A stretch of 54,692 nucleotides of DNA. Source: JANMZR01 sp031383555. Its GTDB lineage: Bacteria; Bacteroidota; Bacteroidia; Cytophagales; Spirosomataceae. The notes beneath the pieces were generated by a model. The model ran no database searches. It was not told the origin of the DNA and was given only the letters and a program-made list of their open reading frames with translations. Both the position numbers and the translations under genes were made by a program. Positions 43,650-52,374 of this stretch are shown one piece after another. Every line of letters starts with the position of its first letter. Within the stretch, counting starts at the first letter, position 1. The stretch covers positions 1 through 54,692 of the forward strand of contig JANMZR010000294.1 in the NCBI GenBank assembly GCA_031383555.1, given 5' to 3'.

Positions 43650-46600
43650 ATGAAAAATAACAACCAAGATCTCCCCCACGGCTCTGGCATGATTTACAAC
43701 ATGGTAGGCTGGCTAGGGTCAAACAAAACCACCGTATATTTTATTACTTTTTTGCTGTTTTTAGCAGGAAGTTATATTTATACTGGCTTGCCAAAAGAGC
43801 TTTATCCCGAAATTAAGGTGCCACAGATATATGTGCAAACGGCCTATTTTGGGACAACTCCGGCTGATATTGAAAACGTAATTAACAAGCCAATCGAAAA
43901 GCAGTTGAAAACCATTGCAGGCGTAAAGTCCATCAAATCAAATGCATTGCAAGATATTTCAGTGATTTTGGTGGAATTTAACCCAAACGTAAAAACAGAA
44001 GTGGCCTTGCAAGGTGTGCGTGATGCTATCGACAAAGCAAAACGTGATTTGCCAACAAAGCTGGATTCTGGCCCAACTGCTCAAGATGTAAACTTTTCGG
44101 AATTCCCGATAATGAATGTAAACTTGGCGGGTAATTTTCCTTTGGCAAAATTGAAAGATTATGCCGAGCAGCTTCAGGATGAGATTGAAAGTATACCACA
44201 AATCACTAGAGTAGATATTGTTGGTGCATTAAAGCGTGAAATTCAAATCAATTTGGACTTGTCCAGAATGAAGTCGTCTGGGCTTACTTTTTTTGATGTA
44301 CAATCAGCAGTTCAGTCTGAAAACATCAATATTTCTGGTGGTGAACTTAATGTAAATGGTGTTCGTCGAACGATTCGAGTTAAAGGAGAGTTCAAAGGGG
44401 TTGACCAAATTAAAAACATCATCATACGATCTGGGTCTGGTGCAGTTGTGCGCCTAAGCGATGTGGCTGAGGTGGTTGATAGTAATGAAGACCGACAAGA
44501 TTTTGCAAGATTAGATGGTAAATCAGTAGTAACGCTTAATGTAATAAAACGTGGCGGCGCCAATTTGGTGGCTGCTTCCGACAAAATAGAATTGATAATT
44601 GAGAGTTTTAAAGAAAAACTGCCACAAGGAGTTAAAATCCAAATTACGGCTGATAGCTCAGAGCGAACTAAAGAAAATGTGGACGATTTGGTAAATACCG
44701 TAATACTTGGTTTTATATTCGTAGTATTGGTGCTGATGTTTTTTATGGGTGTGCGAGATGCTTTTTTTGTGGGTCTTTCAGTTCCTTTATCCGCTTTATT
44801 GGCTTTTATTCCGCTTTATTATTCTGGCTTCACGCTTAATACTATGGTGCTTTTCTCTTTTTTATTGGGTTTAGGCATTGTTGTGGACGACGCCATTGTT
44901 GTAATAGAAAACTCACACCGTATTTTCAATAAATTCAGAGACTTGACAATTATGGAGTCGGTAAAACTGGCAGCCTCGGAAGTATTTTTGCCAGTACTTT
45001 CGGGCACATTAACTACCATTGCACCATTTGTGCCTTTGCTTTTTTGGCCCGGAATTGTAGGCTCGTTTATGATATTTTTACCCATAACCTTAATCTATAC
45101 CTTATTTGCCTCATTAATTGTGGCTTATGTGATAAACCCTGTTTTTGCGATGTCATTTATGAAAAGGCATGACGAAGAACTTGCCGAACAGAAAAATGTA
45201 GGAAACTTAAGAAGTCTTCGTCGCCCCATAATTATTATGATCACTTTGGCAATAGTGGGTTATCTAATCAATTTTGGAATTGGCAATTTCATCGTAATGA
45301 TGCTTGTTTTTTATCTTTTCAATCATTTTATTCTTACCCCCAGAATTATTATTCCTTTTCAAGAAAGGGTTATTCCTGCATTTAAGGCCAAATACAGGGC
45401 TATTGTTTCTTGGTTAATAACTCGTTCCCGACCCGTGTGGGCTATAGTTTCTATGTTTTTTTTACTCATAGGCACTTTTGTATTGATGGGTATTGTAAAA
45501 CCTAAAGCTATATTTTTCCCATCAGGGGATCCTGATTATATATATGCATACCATGTAATGCCCGTAGGCACTGACCCCAAAACGACGGATTCAGTAACCA
45601 AAATATTGGAGGCTAAGATTATTTCAATAATTAAAGCAAATAAAGCGGAAAAGGCCGTAAACTCCATTATTTCAAATGTGGGTAAAAATGCTGGAAATCC
45701 ATTTAATCCGGATCGATCCGCCACGCCACAAAAATCAAAAATTACTGTGGCTTTTGTCAAGAATTCTGAGAGAGGCAATATTAATACTGCGGTAATTTTA
45801 GATAAAGTAAGAGAAGGTTTAGTCTCCTTAAAATTGCCTGGCTCAGAGCTTTCTATTGAGCGGGAAAATAACGGCCCACAAACGGGTAAGCCAATTGCTA
45901 TCGAAATTGCTGGTAGTGATTTTAAGGTTTTACAAAAATTGGAAAAAGATGTTTTGGCAAAAATTGCCAGTTCGGGCATAAAAGGAATCGATTATTTAAA
46001 GGGTGATTTGATTACCAACAAGCCAGAAATTATAGTGGAAATTGATAAGGAAAAAGCTCAGCGTGAGGGAATTAGTTCAAGCCAAGTGGCATTAGCCATA
46101 CGTACTGCTTTGTTTGGCTCTGAAATTTCCAAATTCCGTGACGATAAAGATGAATACCCCATTCAATTACGTGTAAAGTCAGATGATCGGGACCAAGTAG
46201 AGAAACTATTGGCCATGAACATTACCTATAGAGATATGGTAATGGGGGGTGTTTTGCGAGATGTACCATTAAGTACTATTGCAAAAATAAGCTATGGTAC
46301 TACTTTTTCGCAAATTAATCGCAAAAACCAAGAAAGGGTAATTAGCTTGAGCTCGGATGTTGTCACAGGTTATAATCCAAATGAAATTGTGGGGCAAATT
46401 CAAAAACTAATTACAGAAATTGAAGTGCCCTCTGGCTATGTAGTGCGTATGGGGGGCGAGCAAGAAGCACAAACTGAAACTATTAATTTCCTTTTAGTTG
46501 CATTTGTAGGAGCCATTTTATTGATTTTCTTAATATTAACCATACAATTCAACTCTTTATCAAAACCAATAATCATATTTGCAACCATTGTATTTGCATT

Positions 46601-47090
46601 AATTGGGGTTTTTCTAGGTTTTATGGCTTTTGATATGACATTCTCTTTTGTAATGACAGGCGTAGGTATTTTTGCTTTAGCAGGTATTGTAATTAAAAAT
46701 GGTATCCTAATTATCGAGTTTACTGACGAGCTCCGTGCCCGTGGTTATGACTTAAAAGAAGCAATTATTGAAGCTGGTTCCGTGCGATTAACTCCAGTAT
46801 TATTGACTGCTTTTGCAGCTATTTTGGGCCTATTGCCATTGGCGGTGGGTATGAGTATCAACTTTGTAACTATATTTACTGAGTTCAATCCACATATAGC
46901 TTTCGGTGGCGATAGTGCAACTTTCTGGGGTATTTTGGCTTGGACCATCATTTTTGGTTTAAGTTTCTCAACAATTCTAACTCTTTTAATTGTACCGTGT
47001 ATGTATTATCTGAACGAAAGGTTCAGAGAAAGATTTCGAACAAAAAAAGTTGTTGAAAATGTTGAATTGGCTTTAGAGGAAGTGCAATAA
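43650..47090 (+). CDS. RND efflux pump permease, system 2, with long central region
   Basis: This 1146-residue RND antiporter has the Asp pair in LGIVVDDAIVVIENSHRIFN, GTLTTIAPFVPLLFWPGIVG and FLGFMAFDMTFSFVMTGVG. The central segment between the two halves (residues about 525-570) carries two additional hydrophobic stretches (IIIMITLAIVGYLINFGIG and NFIVMMLVFYLFNHFIL), making it over 100 residues longer than system 1. It exports toxic compounds with the adaptor and channel encoded upstream. The operon ends at a strong terminator at 47114. Confidence 0.94.
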   Translation: MKNNNQDLPHGSGMIYNMVGWLGSNKTTVYFITFLLFLAGSYIYTGLPKELYPEIKVPQIYVQTAYFGTTPADIENVINKPIEKQLKTIAGVKSIKSNALQDISVILVEFNPNVKTEVALQGVRDAIDKAKRDLPTKLDSGPTAQDVNFSEFPIMNVNLAGNFPLAKLKDYAEQLQDEIESIPQITRVDIVGALKREIQINLDLSRMKSSGLTFFDVQSAVQSENINISGGELNVNGVRRTIRVKGEFKGVDQIKNIIIRSGSGAVVRLSDVAEVVDSNEDRQDFARLDGKSVVTLNVIKRGGANLVAASDKIELIIESFKEKLPQGVKIQITADSSERTKENVDDLVNTVILGFIFVVLVLMFFMGVRDAFFVGLSVPLSALLAFIPLYYSGFTLNTMVLFSFLLGLGIVVDDAIVVIENSHRIFNKFRDLTIMESVKLAASEVFLPVLSGTLTTIAPFVPLLFWPGIVGSFMIFLPITLIYTLFASLIVAYVINPVFAMSFMKRHDEELAEQKNVGNLRSLRRPIIIMITLAIVGYLINFGIGNFIVMMLVFYLFNHFILTPRIIIPFQERVIPAFKAKYRAIVSWLITRSRPVWAIVSMFFLLIGTFVLMGIVKPKAIFFPSGDPDYIYAYHVMPVGTDPKTTDSVTKILEAKIISIIKANKAEKAVNSIISNVGKNAGNPFNPDRSATPQKSKITVAFVKNSERGNINTAVILDKVREGLVSLKLPGSELSIERENNGPQTGKPIAIEIAGSDFKVLQKLEKDVLAKIASSGIKGIDYLKGDLITNKPEIIVEIDKEKAQREGISSSQVALAIRTALFGSEISKFRDDKDEYPIQLRVKSDDRDQVEKLLAMNITYRDMVMGGVLRDVPLSTIAKISYGTTFSQINRKNQERVISLSSDVVTGYNPNEIVGQIQKLITEIEVPSGYVVRMGGEQEAQTETINFLLVAFVGAILLIFLILTIQFNSLSKPIIIFATIVFALIGVFLGFMAFDMTFSFVMTGVGIFALAGIVIKNGILIIEFTDELRARGYDLKEAIIEAGSVRLTPVLLTAFAAILGLLPLAVGMSINFVTIFTEFNPHIAFGGDSATFWGILAWTIIFGLSFSTILTLLIVPCMYYLNERFRERFRTKKVVENVELALEEVQ

Positions 47091-47113
47091 TCTTTTAAGA
47101 AGCTTTTCTATTC

Positions 47114-47155
47114 AAAAAATAGCTTGCAGGTATTACTCTGCAAGCTATTTTTTTT
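47114..47155 (+). terminator. Strong intrinsic terminator after efflux system 2
   Basis: AAAAAATAGCTTGCAG pairs perfectly with CTGCAAGCTATTTTTT around the loop GTATTACT, followed by more T residues. It lies 23 bp after the pump stop. Confidence 0.92.
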
Positions 47156-47254
47156 GGAGCTTCTAAAAAAACGTTGATTTCTTGATCATCATTATGTTTT
47201 TAATGTTAAAGCCATCAATATATTGACGAAATTTAGATTTTATAACAAAATAAT

Positions 47255-47698
47255 ATGCTACAAATCGCCCAAATAATAAATTCAACCCTATTTCTGGCGA
47301 TTTCTGGCTTACATTTTTATTGGGCTTTGGCTTCCTTATTTGGCAAAAAAACAAATAGCCCTTCAGCAGTATTGCCCGAAATTGCAGGCAAATCGGCTAT
47401 TATGCCATCTGCCTTTATAACTTTCATAGTTGCTTTAGGATTATTGTTTTTTGCAATAATTTCGGGATTTGACTTAGTTCAGAATCAACTATCTCAGCAA
47501 TTTGGGCTGATTTTTATTTGGGGAAACCTAGTTATTTCAATCCTATTTTTGATACGAGCTATTGGCGATTTTAAATATGTTGGTTTTACTAAAAAAATAA
47601 AAGGCACAAAATTTGCAAAATATGATAATCAATATTATTCGCCACTTTGCCTATTAATTTCGGTAGTTGCTTTCATAATTTATTGGAATATGAAATAA
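47255..47698 (+). CDS. DUF3995 family membrane protein
   Basis: This 147-residue protein has four hydrophobic helices and the DUF3995 start INSTLFLAISGLHFYWALAS, then PSAFITFIVALGLLFFAIIS, NLVISILFLIRAIGDFKYVG and a terminal helix. The function is unknown. It is isolated after the terminator and convergent with the MutS-like gene. Confidence 0.88.
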   Translation: MLQIAQIINSTLFLAISGLHFYWALASLFGKKTNSPSAVLPEIAGKSAIMPSAFITFIVALGLLFFAIISGFDLVQNQLSQQFGLIFIWGNLVISILFLIRAIGDFKYVGFTKKIKGTKFAKYDNQYYSPLCLLISVVAFIIYWNMK

Positions 47699-47738
47699 AA
47701 GATAGTTAATTTCTTCAATCGTAGCAAAAGCAAATAAA

Positions 47739-49535
47739 CTAGACATCTATTTCAATCCCAATCCTTCGCATTAATTCGCTGGCATTAAAGCTATGGCAAA
47801 CACCATTTTTTAATTTATAGTCGAAAACTAGTTGGTTATCAATCATTTCAGATGAAAAACTATAGTTTTTGATAAACTCACTTCCTTCAAACTCGTCTCC
47901 CAATTCAACATCATGAGTAGAAATAATCCCAGCGGTATTTCTTTTTTTCAATTGCAAAATCAATGCTTTGGCCCCTGTGTGCCTATCTTTTGAGTTGGTA
48001 CCTTTTAATACTTCATCTAATAAATAAAAAATTGGTTTATTGGTTTCAGAACGATTGGTTAGCTTGATCAATTGTTCTAAGCGTTTTAATTCAGCGTAGA
48101 AGGAGGAGGTATCGTTTTCAAGAGAATCTTCTGTGCGCATGCTCGTAAACAAGTGCATTTCTGAAACTTCAAATTCTTTGGCACAAACTACTGCACCCAT
48201 TAAAGCCAAAGCAATATTTAGTCCAACTGTACGCTCAAAGGTGCTTTTTCCAGACATATTTGAGCCTGTAAGTATTATGCTTTTATTTGAGCCATTTATA
48301 CCAAAATCATTATAAACCCTGCTTTTAGAATGAATCATTGGATGGCCTAATGCCTTGGTTTTCAATGAAATAGTTTCATCAGATATGATTGGAATAGCAT
48401 ATTCAGGATTTGCAAATTGATACCCAGAAAGACTATTGATGGTTTCAAACTCTGAAACAACATCCAACCAGTTGGATAAACAGTTCTTATTTTCAGCTTT
48501 CCAATTCTCAAGATTGATAAAATTCCTCAAATCCAACATAAATATTATACTTCCCAATGCTGCTATTGGATTGGACCGGTACGATAATTGGTGAATTATT
48601 TTACCCAAGTTGGCCACCACTTTTGGGGCGTTAGTAACTTTTGATGATAAATCTTGTAATTTTTGAGAGGTAAATTCTTCATTTACAATTAACTGCATCA
48701 ATTCTGAATAGGGCTTTAGTGTTTCCCCTGCGGGTTCCGTTTGTTTCAGTGCTTCCCCGGCTTCTTTATCAATTAATTTCAAAATTACCCCCTGAATTAA
48801 TAAAAATAAACCTACAAAATAAAAAGTAAAATAGCCTAAAATAGCTCCTAACAATACTGCGAAAGTTAAAAAAGGAAAATGCTTCCCATATTTAAACAAT
48901 GGTTTGTTTATAGTTTCATTTTTAGGCAATTGAATCCAATCGAGGAGCTCGATTGTTGGATTCCCTACCTTATCTGAAAGCATAGCTGTCACTTCAAAAT
49001 TTTGCCTGAAATCTATTTTTTCTAGTAATTCTATTGAGGCATTTTGTCGTTCAATAATTCCTGACTTTTGGGCTGGGTTATTTAACCAATTCCCTAATAA
49101 TTCGCCTCCTGCATAGGTATGCGTGCGATTGAGTAGTTGAAAAACGGATTGACTGCCGAATAAGTCCAGATCTGATGCATAATTATGATTTGATATTGAA
49201 TAGTTTAAACCATTGGCTATTCCAGTAAAATTATTATCGAGCCTGTTTAGTTCTCCTTTATTTATTAGGGCAAATAGCTGAACTTTTTTTAACTCTAAAA
49301 CCAGTTTCAAATGTTTGGTAACGGTAAAAAGGAAAAAGCCAAAACCGACAAAAAAAGTTAAAATCGCAATTAGGCTTCCAAAATATTTATTAGCTATAAT
49401 GGTAAAAAATATCGCAATGGCAAAAACAACTCCCCTTATAAATGTCCAACTATTTGTTTTCTTTTTTAACTCAATTTCATAGCGCTTGAATGTATTGATT
49501 CTATTTTGAAATGTCTCTTGTGGGCTTAGCATCAA
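47739..49535 (-). CDS. Membrane-associated MutS-like ATPase
   Basis: This 598-residue protein has paired hydrophobic helices near residues 30-72 and 213-250. A MutS lever/core region follows (LNRTHTYAGGELLGNWLNNP), then a MutS ATPase domain: Walker A ILTGSNMSGKSTFERTV, Walker B FYLLDEVLKGTNSKDRHTGA and the switch His in ISTHDVELG. The N-terminal mismatch-recognition domain of MutS is absent, so it is not the repair enzyme. The family occurs in Bacteroidota with unknown function. It is the last of three close minus-strand genes after the esterase and the 124-residue protein. Confidence 0.88.
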   Translation of the reverse strand: MMLSPQETFQNRINTFKRYEIELKKKTNSWTFIRGVVFAIAIFFTIIANKYFGSLIAILTFFVGFGFFLFTVTKHLKLVLELKKVQLFALINKGELNRLDNNFTGIANGLNYSISNHNYASDLDLFGSQSVFQLLNRTHTYAGGELLGNWLNNPAQKSGIIERQNASIELLEKIDFRQNFEVTAMLSDKVGNPTIELLDWIQLPKNETINKPLFKYGKHFPFLTFAVLLGAILGYFTFYFVGLFLLIQGVILKLIDKEAGEALKQTEPAGETLKPYSELMQLIVNEEFTSQKLQDLSSKVTNAPKVVANLGKIIHQLSYRSNPIAALGSIIFMLDLRNFINLENWKAENKNCLSNWLDVVSEFETINSLSGYQFANPEYAIPIISDETISLKTKALGHPMIHSKSRVYNDFGINGSNKSIILTGSNMSGKSTFERTVGLNIALALMGAVVCAKEFEVSEMHLFTSMRTEDSLENDTSSFYAELKRLEQLIKLTNRSETNKPIFYLLDEVLKGTNSKDRHTGAKALILQLKKRNTAGIISTHDVELGDEFEGSEFIKNYSFSSEMIDNQLVFDYKLKNGVCHSFNASELMRRIGIEIDV

Positions 49536-49576
49536 TTGGTTTTATGAAAATCTAAATGATTAATTTTTATAATTGT

Positions 49577-49951
49577 CTATTCTATTTTTGACTTATAATA
49601 CCTACGAATTATTACCTTTTGAAGTTCTTTTAAAATTATTAATTCGGTAATTTCTTTTATAAAATCTTCATGAAAAGGACTATTTATGGCTTTTTTTATA
49701 TCTTTTTCTAAAATATCAATCCGATACAAAATAGGATACAGCTTTTCAGTTTGGTAGGAGTATGTTTTACGCAAAAAGGTTTCTAATTGGCCAAACAATA
49801 TAATATAACTTTCTTCTGTGTTTTCTGTAAATTGAATAGCTTCCCCAAACATACCAAAGTCCTTAACTATTTGACCAATTAATTCTTGAATGATTATTCT
49901 AGTGTCAATTTGCTTGGAAATACTTTCTTTCCAAAGTTTGGGTACTTCCAT
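49577..49951 (-). CDS. Hypothetical protein, helical, 124 residues
   Basis: The predicted soluble, largely alpha-helical protein (MEVPKLWKESISKQIDTRII ... EDFIKEITELIILKELQKVI) has no signal peptide or recognised domain. It lies 4 bp after the esterase stop and 41 bp before the MutS-like gene, so it is probably co-transcribed with both. Acidic and leucine-rich segments suggest it could be a small partner of the ATPase, which is speculation. Confidence 0.65.
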   Translation of the reverse strand: MEVPKLWKESISKQIDTRIIIQELIGQIVKDFGMFGEAIQFTENTEESYIILFGQLETFLRKTYSYQTEKLYPILYRIDILEKDIKKAINSPFHEDFIKEITELIILKELQKVIIRRYYKSKIE

Positions 49952-49955
49952 AGGA

Positions 49956-50867
49956 TTAATTTTTAAGCCAGCCCATGCTTTCCATCCAATTTTTTACTCT
50001 ATCCATCCATAAATCAGGGTGGGTAGGGTTTTTCATGCCAAATCCATGGTCCCCTTTTGGGTAAAGGTGCATTTCTACCGGCACATTATTTTTCACCAAT
50101 GCTTCATAAAAAGCTATTGAATTTTTTACTGGGACTTCCTTATCATCAGCAGCATGTACCAAAAATGTTGGTGGTGTTTTAGCCGTAACTTGTGTTTCAT
50201 TTGAGAACAATTCTATCATTTCGGCGGTGGCATTTTTTCCCAAAAGACCTTCAGCAGATCCTTTGTGGCCAAAGTCTTTAAAACTAATTACTGGGTACCC
50301 CAATACCATAAAATCAGGTCGAACATTAGTGTTATCAGCCAGTTCACCAACTTGTTTTTCAAAATGTGTGCCAGCTGTTGCTGCCAAATGGCCACCGGCT
50401 GAAAAGCCCATAATACCAATTTTGGAAGCATTTATTCCAAATTCTACAGCCCGGTTTCTGATAATCCTAATAGCATGCTGGGCATCTTGCAAAGGAGCTA
50501 TTGACTTGTCTATCTGTGCTTTATCATTTGGAATTCGGTATTTTAACACAAAAGCTGAGACTCCAAATTCGTTGAATTTTTGTGCTACTTCATAACCCTC
50601 GTGGCTAGCTGCCAATATACTGTAACCCCCTCCCGGACAAATAATTACACAAGTTCCATTGCTATTTTCTTTTGGCGCTGGGTAATACCAAAGCTCTGGA
50701 ATGGTGACGTTGCTAATTCGCAATATTCCTCCTGATGTTTCAGATTTTTCGGTATTTTCAATAGGAATTGAATTAGGAATTACCCCTGAATAAAGTGGAA
50801 ATTTCATGGTTTGTGAAAATGTAATAATAGGAACGAGCAAAAATAATAATAGCTTATATTTAAACAT
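49956..50867 (-). CDS. Exported alpha/beta-hydrolase esterase
   Basis: This 303-residue protein has a signal peptide (KYKLLLFLLVPIITFS) and an acetyl-esterase/BD-FAE-like core. The oxyanion region is CPGGGYSILAASHEGYEVAQ, the nucleophile Ser is in IMGFSAGGHLAA, the Asp region is VHAADDKEVPV and the catalytic His is in PKGDHGFG. Such enzymes deacetylate xylan or other acylated sugars outside the cytoplasm. The substrate is not defined. A promoter with a TTTG/TAAATTTG pair lies upstream. Confidence 0.9.
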   Translation of the reverse strand: MFKYKLLLFLLVPIITFSQTMKFPLYSGVIPNSIPIENTEKSETSGGILRISNVTIPELWYYPAPKENSNGTCVIICPGGGYSILAASHEGYEVAQKFNEFGVSAFVLKYRIPNDKAQIDKSIAPLQDAQHAIRIIRNRAVEFGINASKIGIMGFSAGGHLAATAGTHFEKQVGELADNTNVRPDFMVLGYPVISFKDFGHKGSAEGLLGKNATAEMIELFSNETQVTAKTPPTFLVHAADDKEVPVKNSIAFYEALVKNNVPVEMHLYPKGDHGFGMKNPTHPDLWMDRVKNWMESMGWLKN

Positions 50868-50908
50868 TTTATAAAGATTTTAAAGGCGTTTGAATTGTTT
50901 TTACCCGC

Positions 50909-50940
50909 CAAATTTAATTCAAAAAGCAAGAATCGCCAAA
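50909..50940 (-). promoter_or_regulatory. Promoter of the esterase gene, nested in the prfB terminator
   Basis: On the minus strand TTTG (50937-50940) is followed after 20 nt by TAAATTTG (50909-50916). The -33 box lies in the loop of the hairpin at 50930-50958. Confidence 0.6.
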
Positions 50941-50958
50941 TTTCAATTCTAGCGATTC
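50921..50958 (-). terminator. Probable terminator of prfB
   Basis: On the minus strand GAATCGC and GCGATTC form a 7-bp stem followed by TTGCTTTTTG. It lies 93 bp after the prfB stop. The stem is short and the T tract is interrupted. Confidence 0.5.
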
Positions 50959-51050
50959 CTTAGTGTTCTTTATTTTAATTATTTATTGCACTGGAATCTT
51001 GTTATAACACATGAGTGGTTTTAAACTCCACCTACGTTTATCAAACAGAA

Positions 51051-52125
51051 TTATTCAGCCATTAAAAAAGCCTTTATGAAGTCATTCAAATCACCATTTA
51101 GCACAGCATCAGTATTACTAGTTTGGTAGTTAGTGCGATGGTCTTTCACACGGCGGTCGTCCAATACATAACTTCTTATCTGTGAGCCCCATTCAATTTT
51201 TTTCTTGGAAGCTTCCACATCTGCACGGGCGGCATTACGTTTATCTATTTCTATTTGATAAAGTTTCGACCTTAAAAGGGTAAGTGCAACCTCTTTATTC
51301 ATCAATTGAGATCGCTCTTGCTGGCAAGCAATTATAATACCCGAAGGTGCATGGGTAAGGCGAACGGCTGTTTCCACCTTATTTACATTTTGGCCTCCAG
51401 CGCCGCCTGAGCGAAAGGTATCCCAAGAAATATCAGCCGGATTTACATCAATTTCAATGGTATCGTCGGCCAAAGGGTACACATAAACAGATGCAAAAGA
51501 AGTATGTCGACGAGCATTGGAGTCGAATGGAGAAATGCGAACCAGCCTATGTACACCATTTTCAGAGCGTAAATTACCGTAGGCATATTCGCCATCAATT
51601 TCCATCGTAACTGACTTAATACCAGCCACATCGCCATCGTTATGGTCGGCTTCTTTTACTTTATAGCCATTTTTCTCCGCCCACATTATGTACATACGCA
51701 TGAGCATACTGCACCAATCTTGGCTTTCGGTTCCACCTGCGCCAGCGTTAATTTCTATCACAGCCCCCATATTGTCGCCCTCCTCGCTCATCATTTTTCG
51801 AAACTCTAGCTCCTGCAATTTTTCCTCCAGTTTTGCCCCTTCGGCATCAACCTCCTCCTCAGTAGCTTCTGATGCTTCATAAAACTCCCATATGGTTTCA
51901 AGGTCGCCCAAATGAGCTACTGCGGCATCGCAACCTGCCGTCCAAAACTTAAGTCCTCGGATTTCCTGCATCACAATATTAGCTTTTTTTGAGTCGGTCC
52001 AAAACTCAGGGTCGAGGGTAACTATCTCTAATTCAGATATTTTATACTTTTTGGCATCGTAGTCAAAGATACCTCCTCAAAGCCTCTACTCTGGCTTTCA
52101 GGTCATTAAGCCTGTCTTTGGTCAT
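51051..52125 (-). CDS. prfB: Peptide chain release factor 2 with programmed +1 frameshift
   Basis: RF2 ends translation at UGA and UAA. The 5' part from the ATG at 52125 (MTKDRLNDLKARVEALRRYL) stops at an in-frame TGA (52063-52065). A +1 shift continues as DYDAKKYKISELEIVTLDPE and on to residue 357. The total of 1075 bp is one base more than a multiple of three. Markers are the stop-recognition SPF in RISPFDSNARRHTS and the catalytic GGQ in RSGGAGGQNVNKVETA. The longest uninterrupted frame begins only at 51974, which would miss about 50 residues. It is not broken: the junction is the known autoregulatory site. Confidence 0.97.
52063..52077 (-). promoter_or_regulatory. prfB +1 programmed frameshift site
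   Basis: On the minus strand AGGAGG (52072-52077) is followed by TAT CTT TGA and then C, the classic arrangement. The Shine-Dalgarno-like AGGAGG sits three bases before CTT TGA C. When RF2 is scarce the ribosome slips from CTT to TTT at the slow UGA codon and makes full-length RF2. Confidence 0.95.
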
Positions 52126-52170
52126 AGGATTATTTTATTTTTAGAAGAATTCCATTTTTAGAATCAATTG

Positions 52171-52178
52171 CAAAGGTA
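52171..52178 (-). promoter_or_regulatory. -7 promoter element of prfB (TACCTTTG)
   Basis: A perfect TAnnTTTG on the minus strand lies 45 bp before the prfB ATG at 52125. The -33 element is unclear. Confidence 0.5.
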
Positions 52179-52280
52179 GGGCAAATGAGCGAGGTTTGGA
52201 AACTAGCGGTTGAAATTGAGGTTTTAAATGTCGCTAGTCAAAAATTACTTTTGTAAATAAAAAGCCCTATAAATAATTCG

Positions 52281-52288
52281 TATATTTG
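52281..52288 (+). promoter_or_regulatory. -7 promoter element of the restriction-modification gene (TATATTTG)
   Basis: A perfect TAnnTTTG match lies about 86 bp before the ATG at 52375. TTTG occurs 27 nt further upstream, longer than normal spacing. Nearby, ACTAGCG (52202-52208) and CGCTAGT (52232-52238) form a 7-bp inverted repeat that may be a control site or boundary. Confidence 0.4.
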
Positions 52289-52374
52289 AGGAGCCCGCCA
52301 ATGCTAGGACTGAACAAACATCAACCGACCGACAAAAAATTGTAACTGCGGCTTGTAAATTGAGAACAGAATAA

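Noticed and set aside
51051..51974. prfB as a 307-residue protein starting at 51974
   Set aside because: It lacks the N-terminal part that is present in the other frame upstream, joined by a standard +1 frameshift site.
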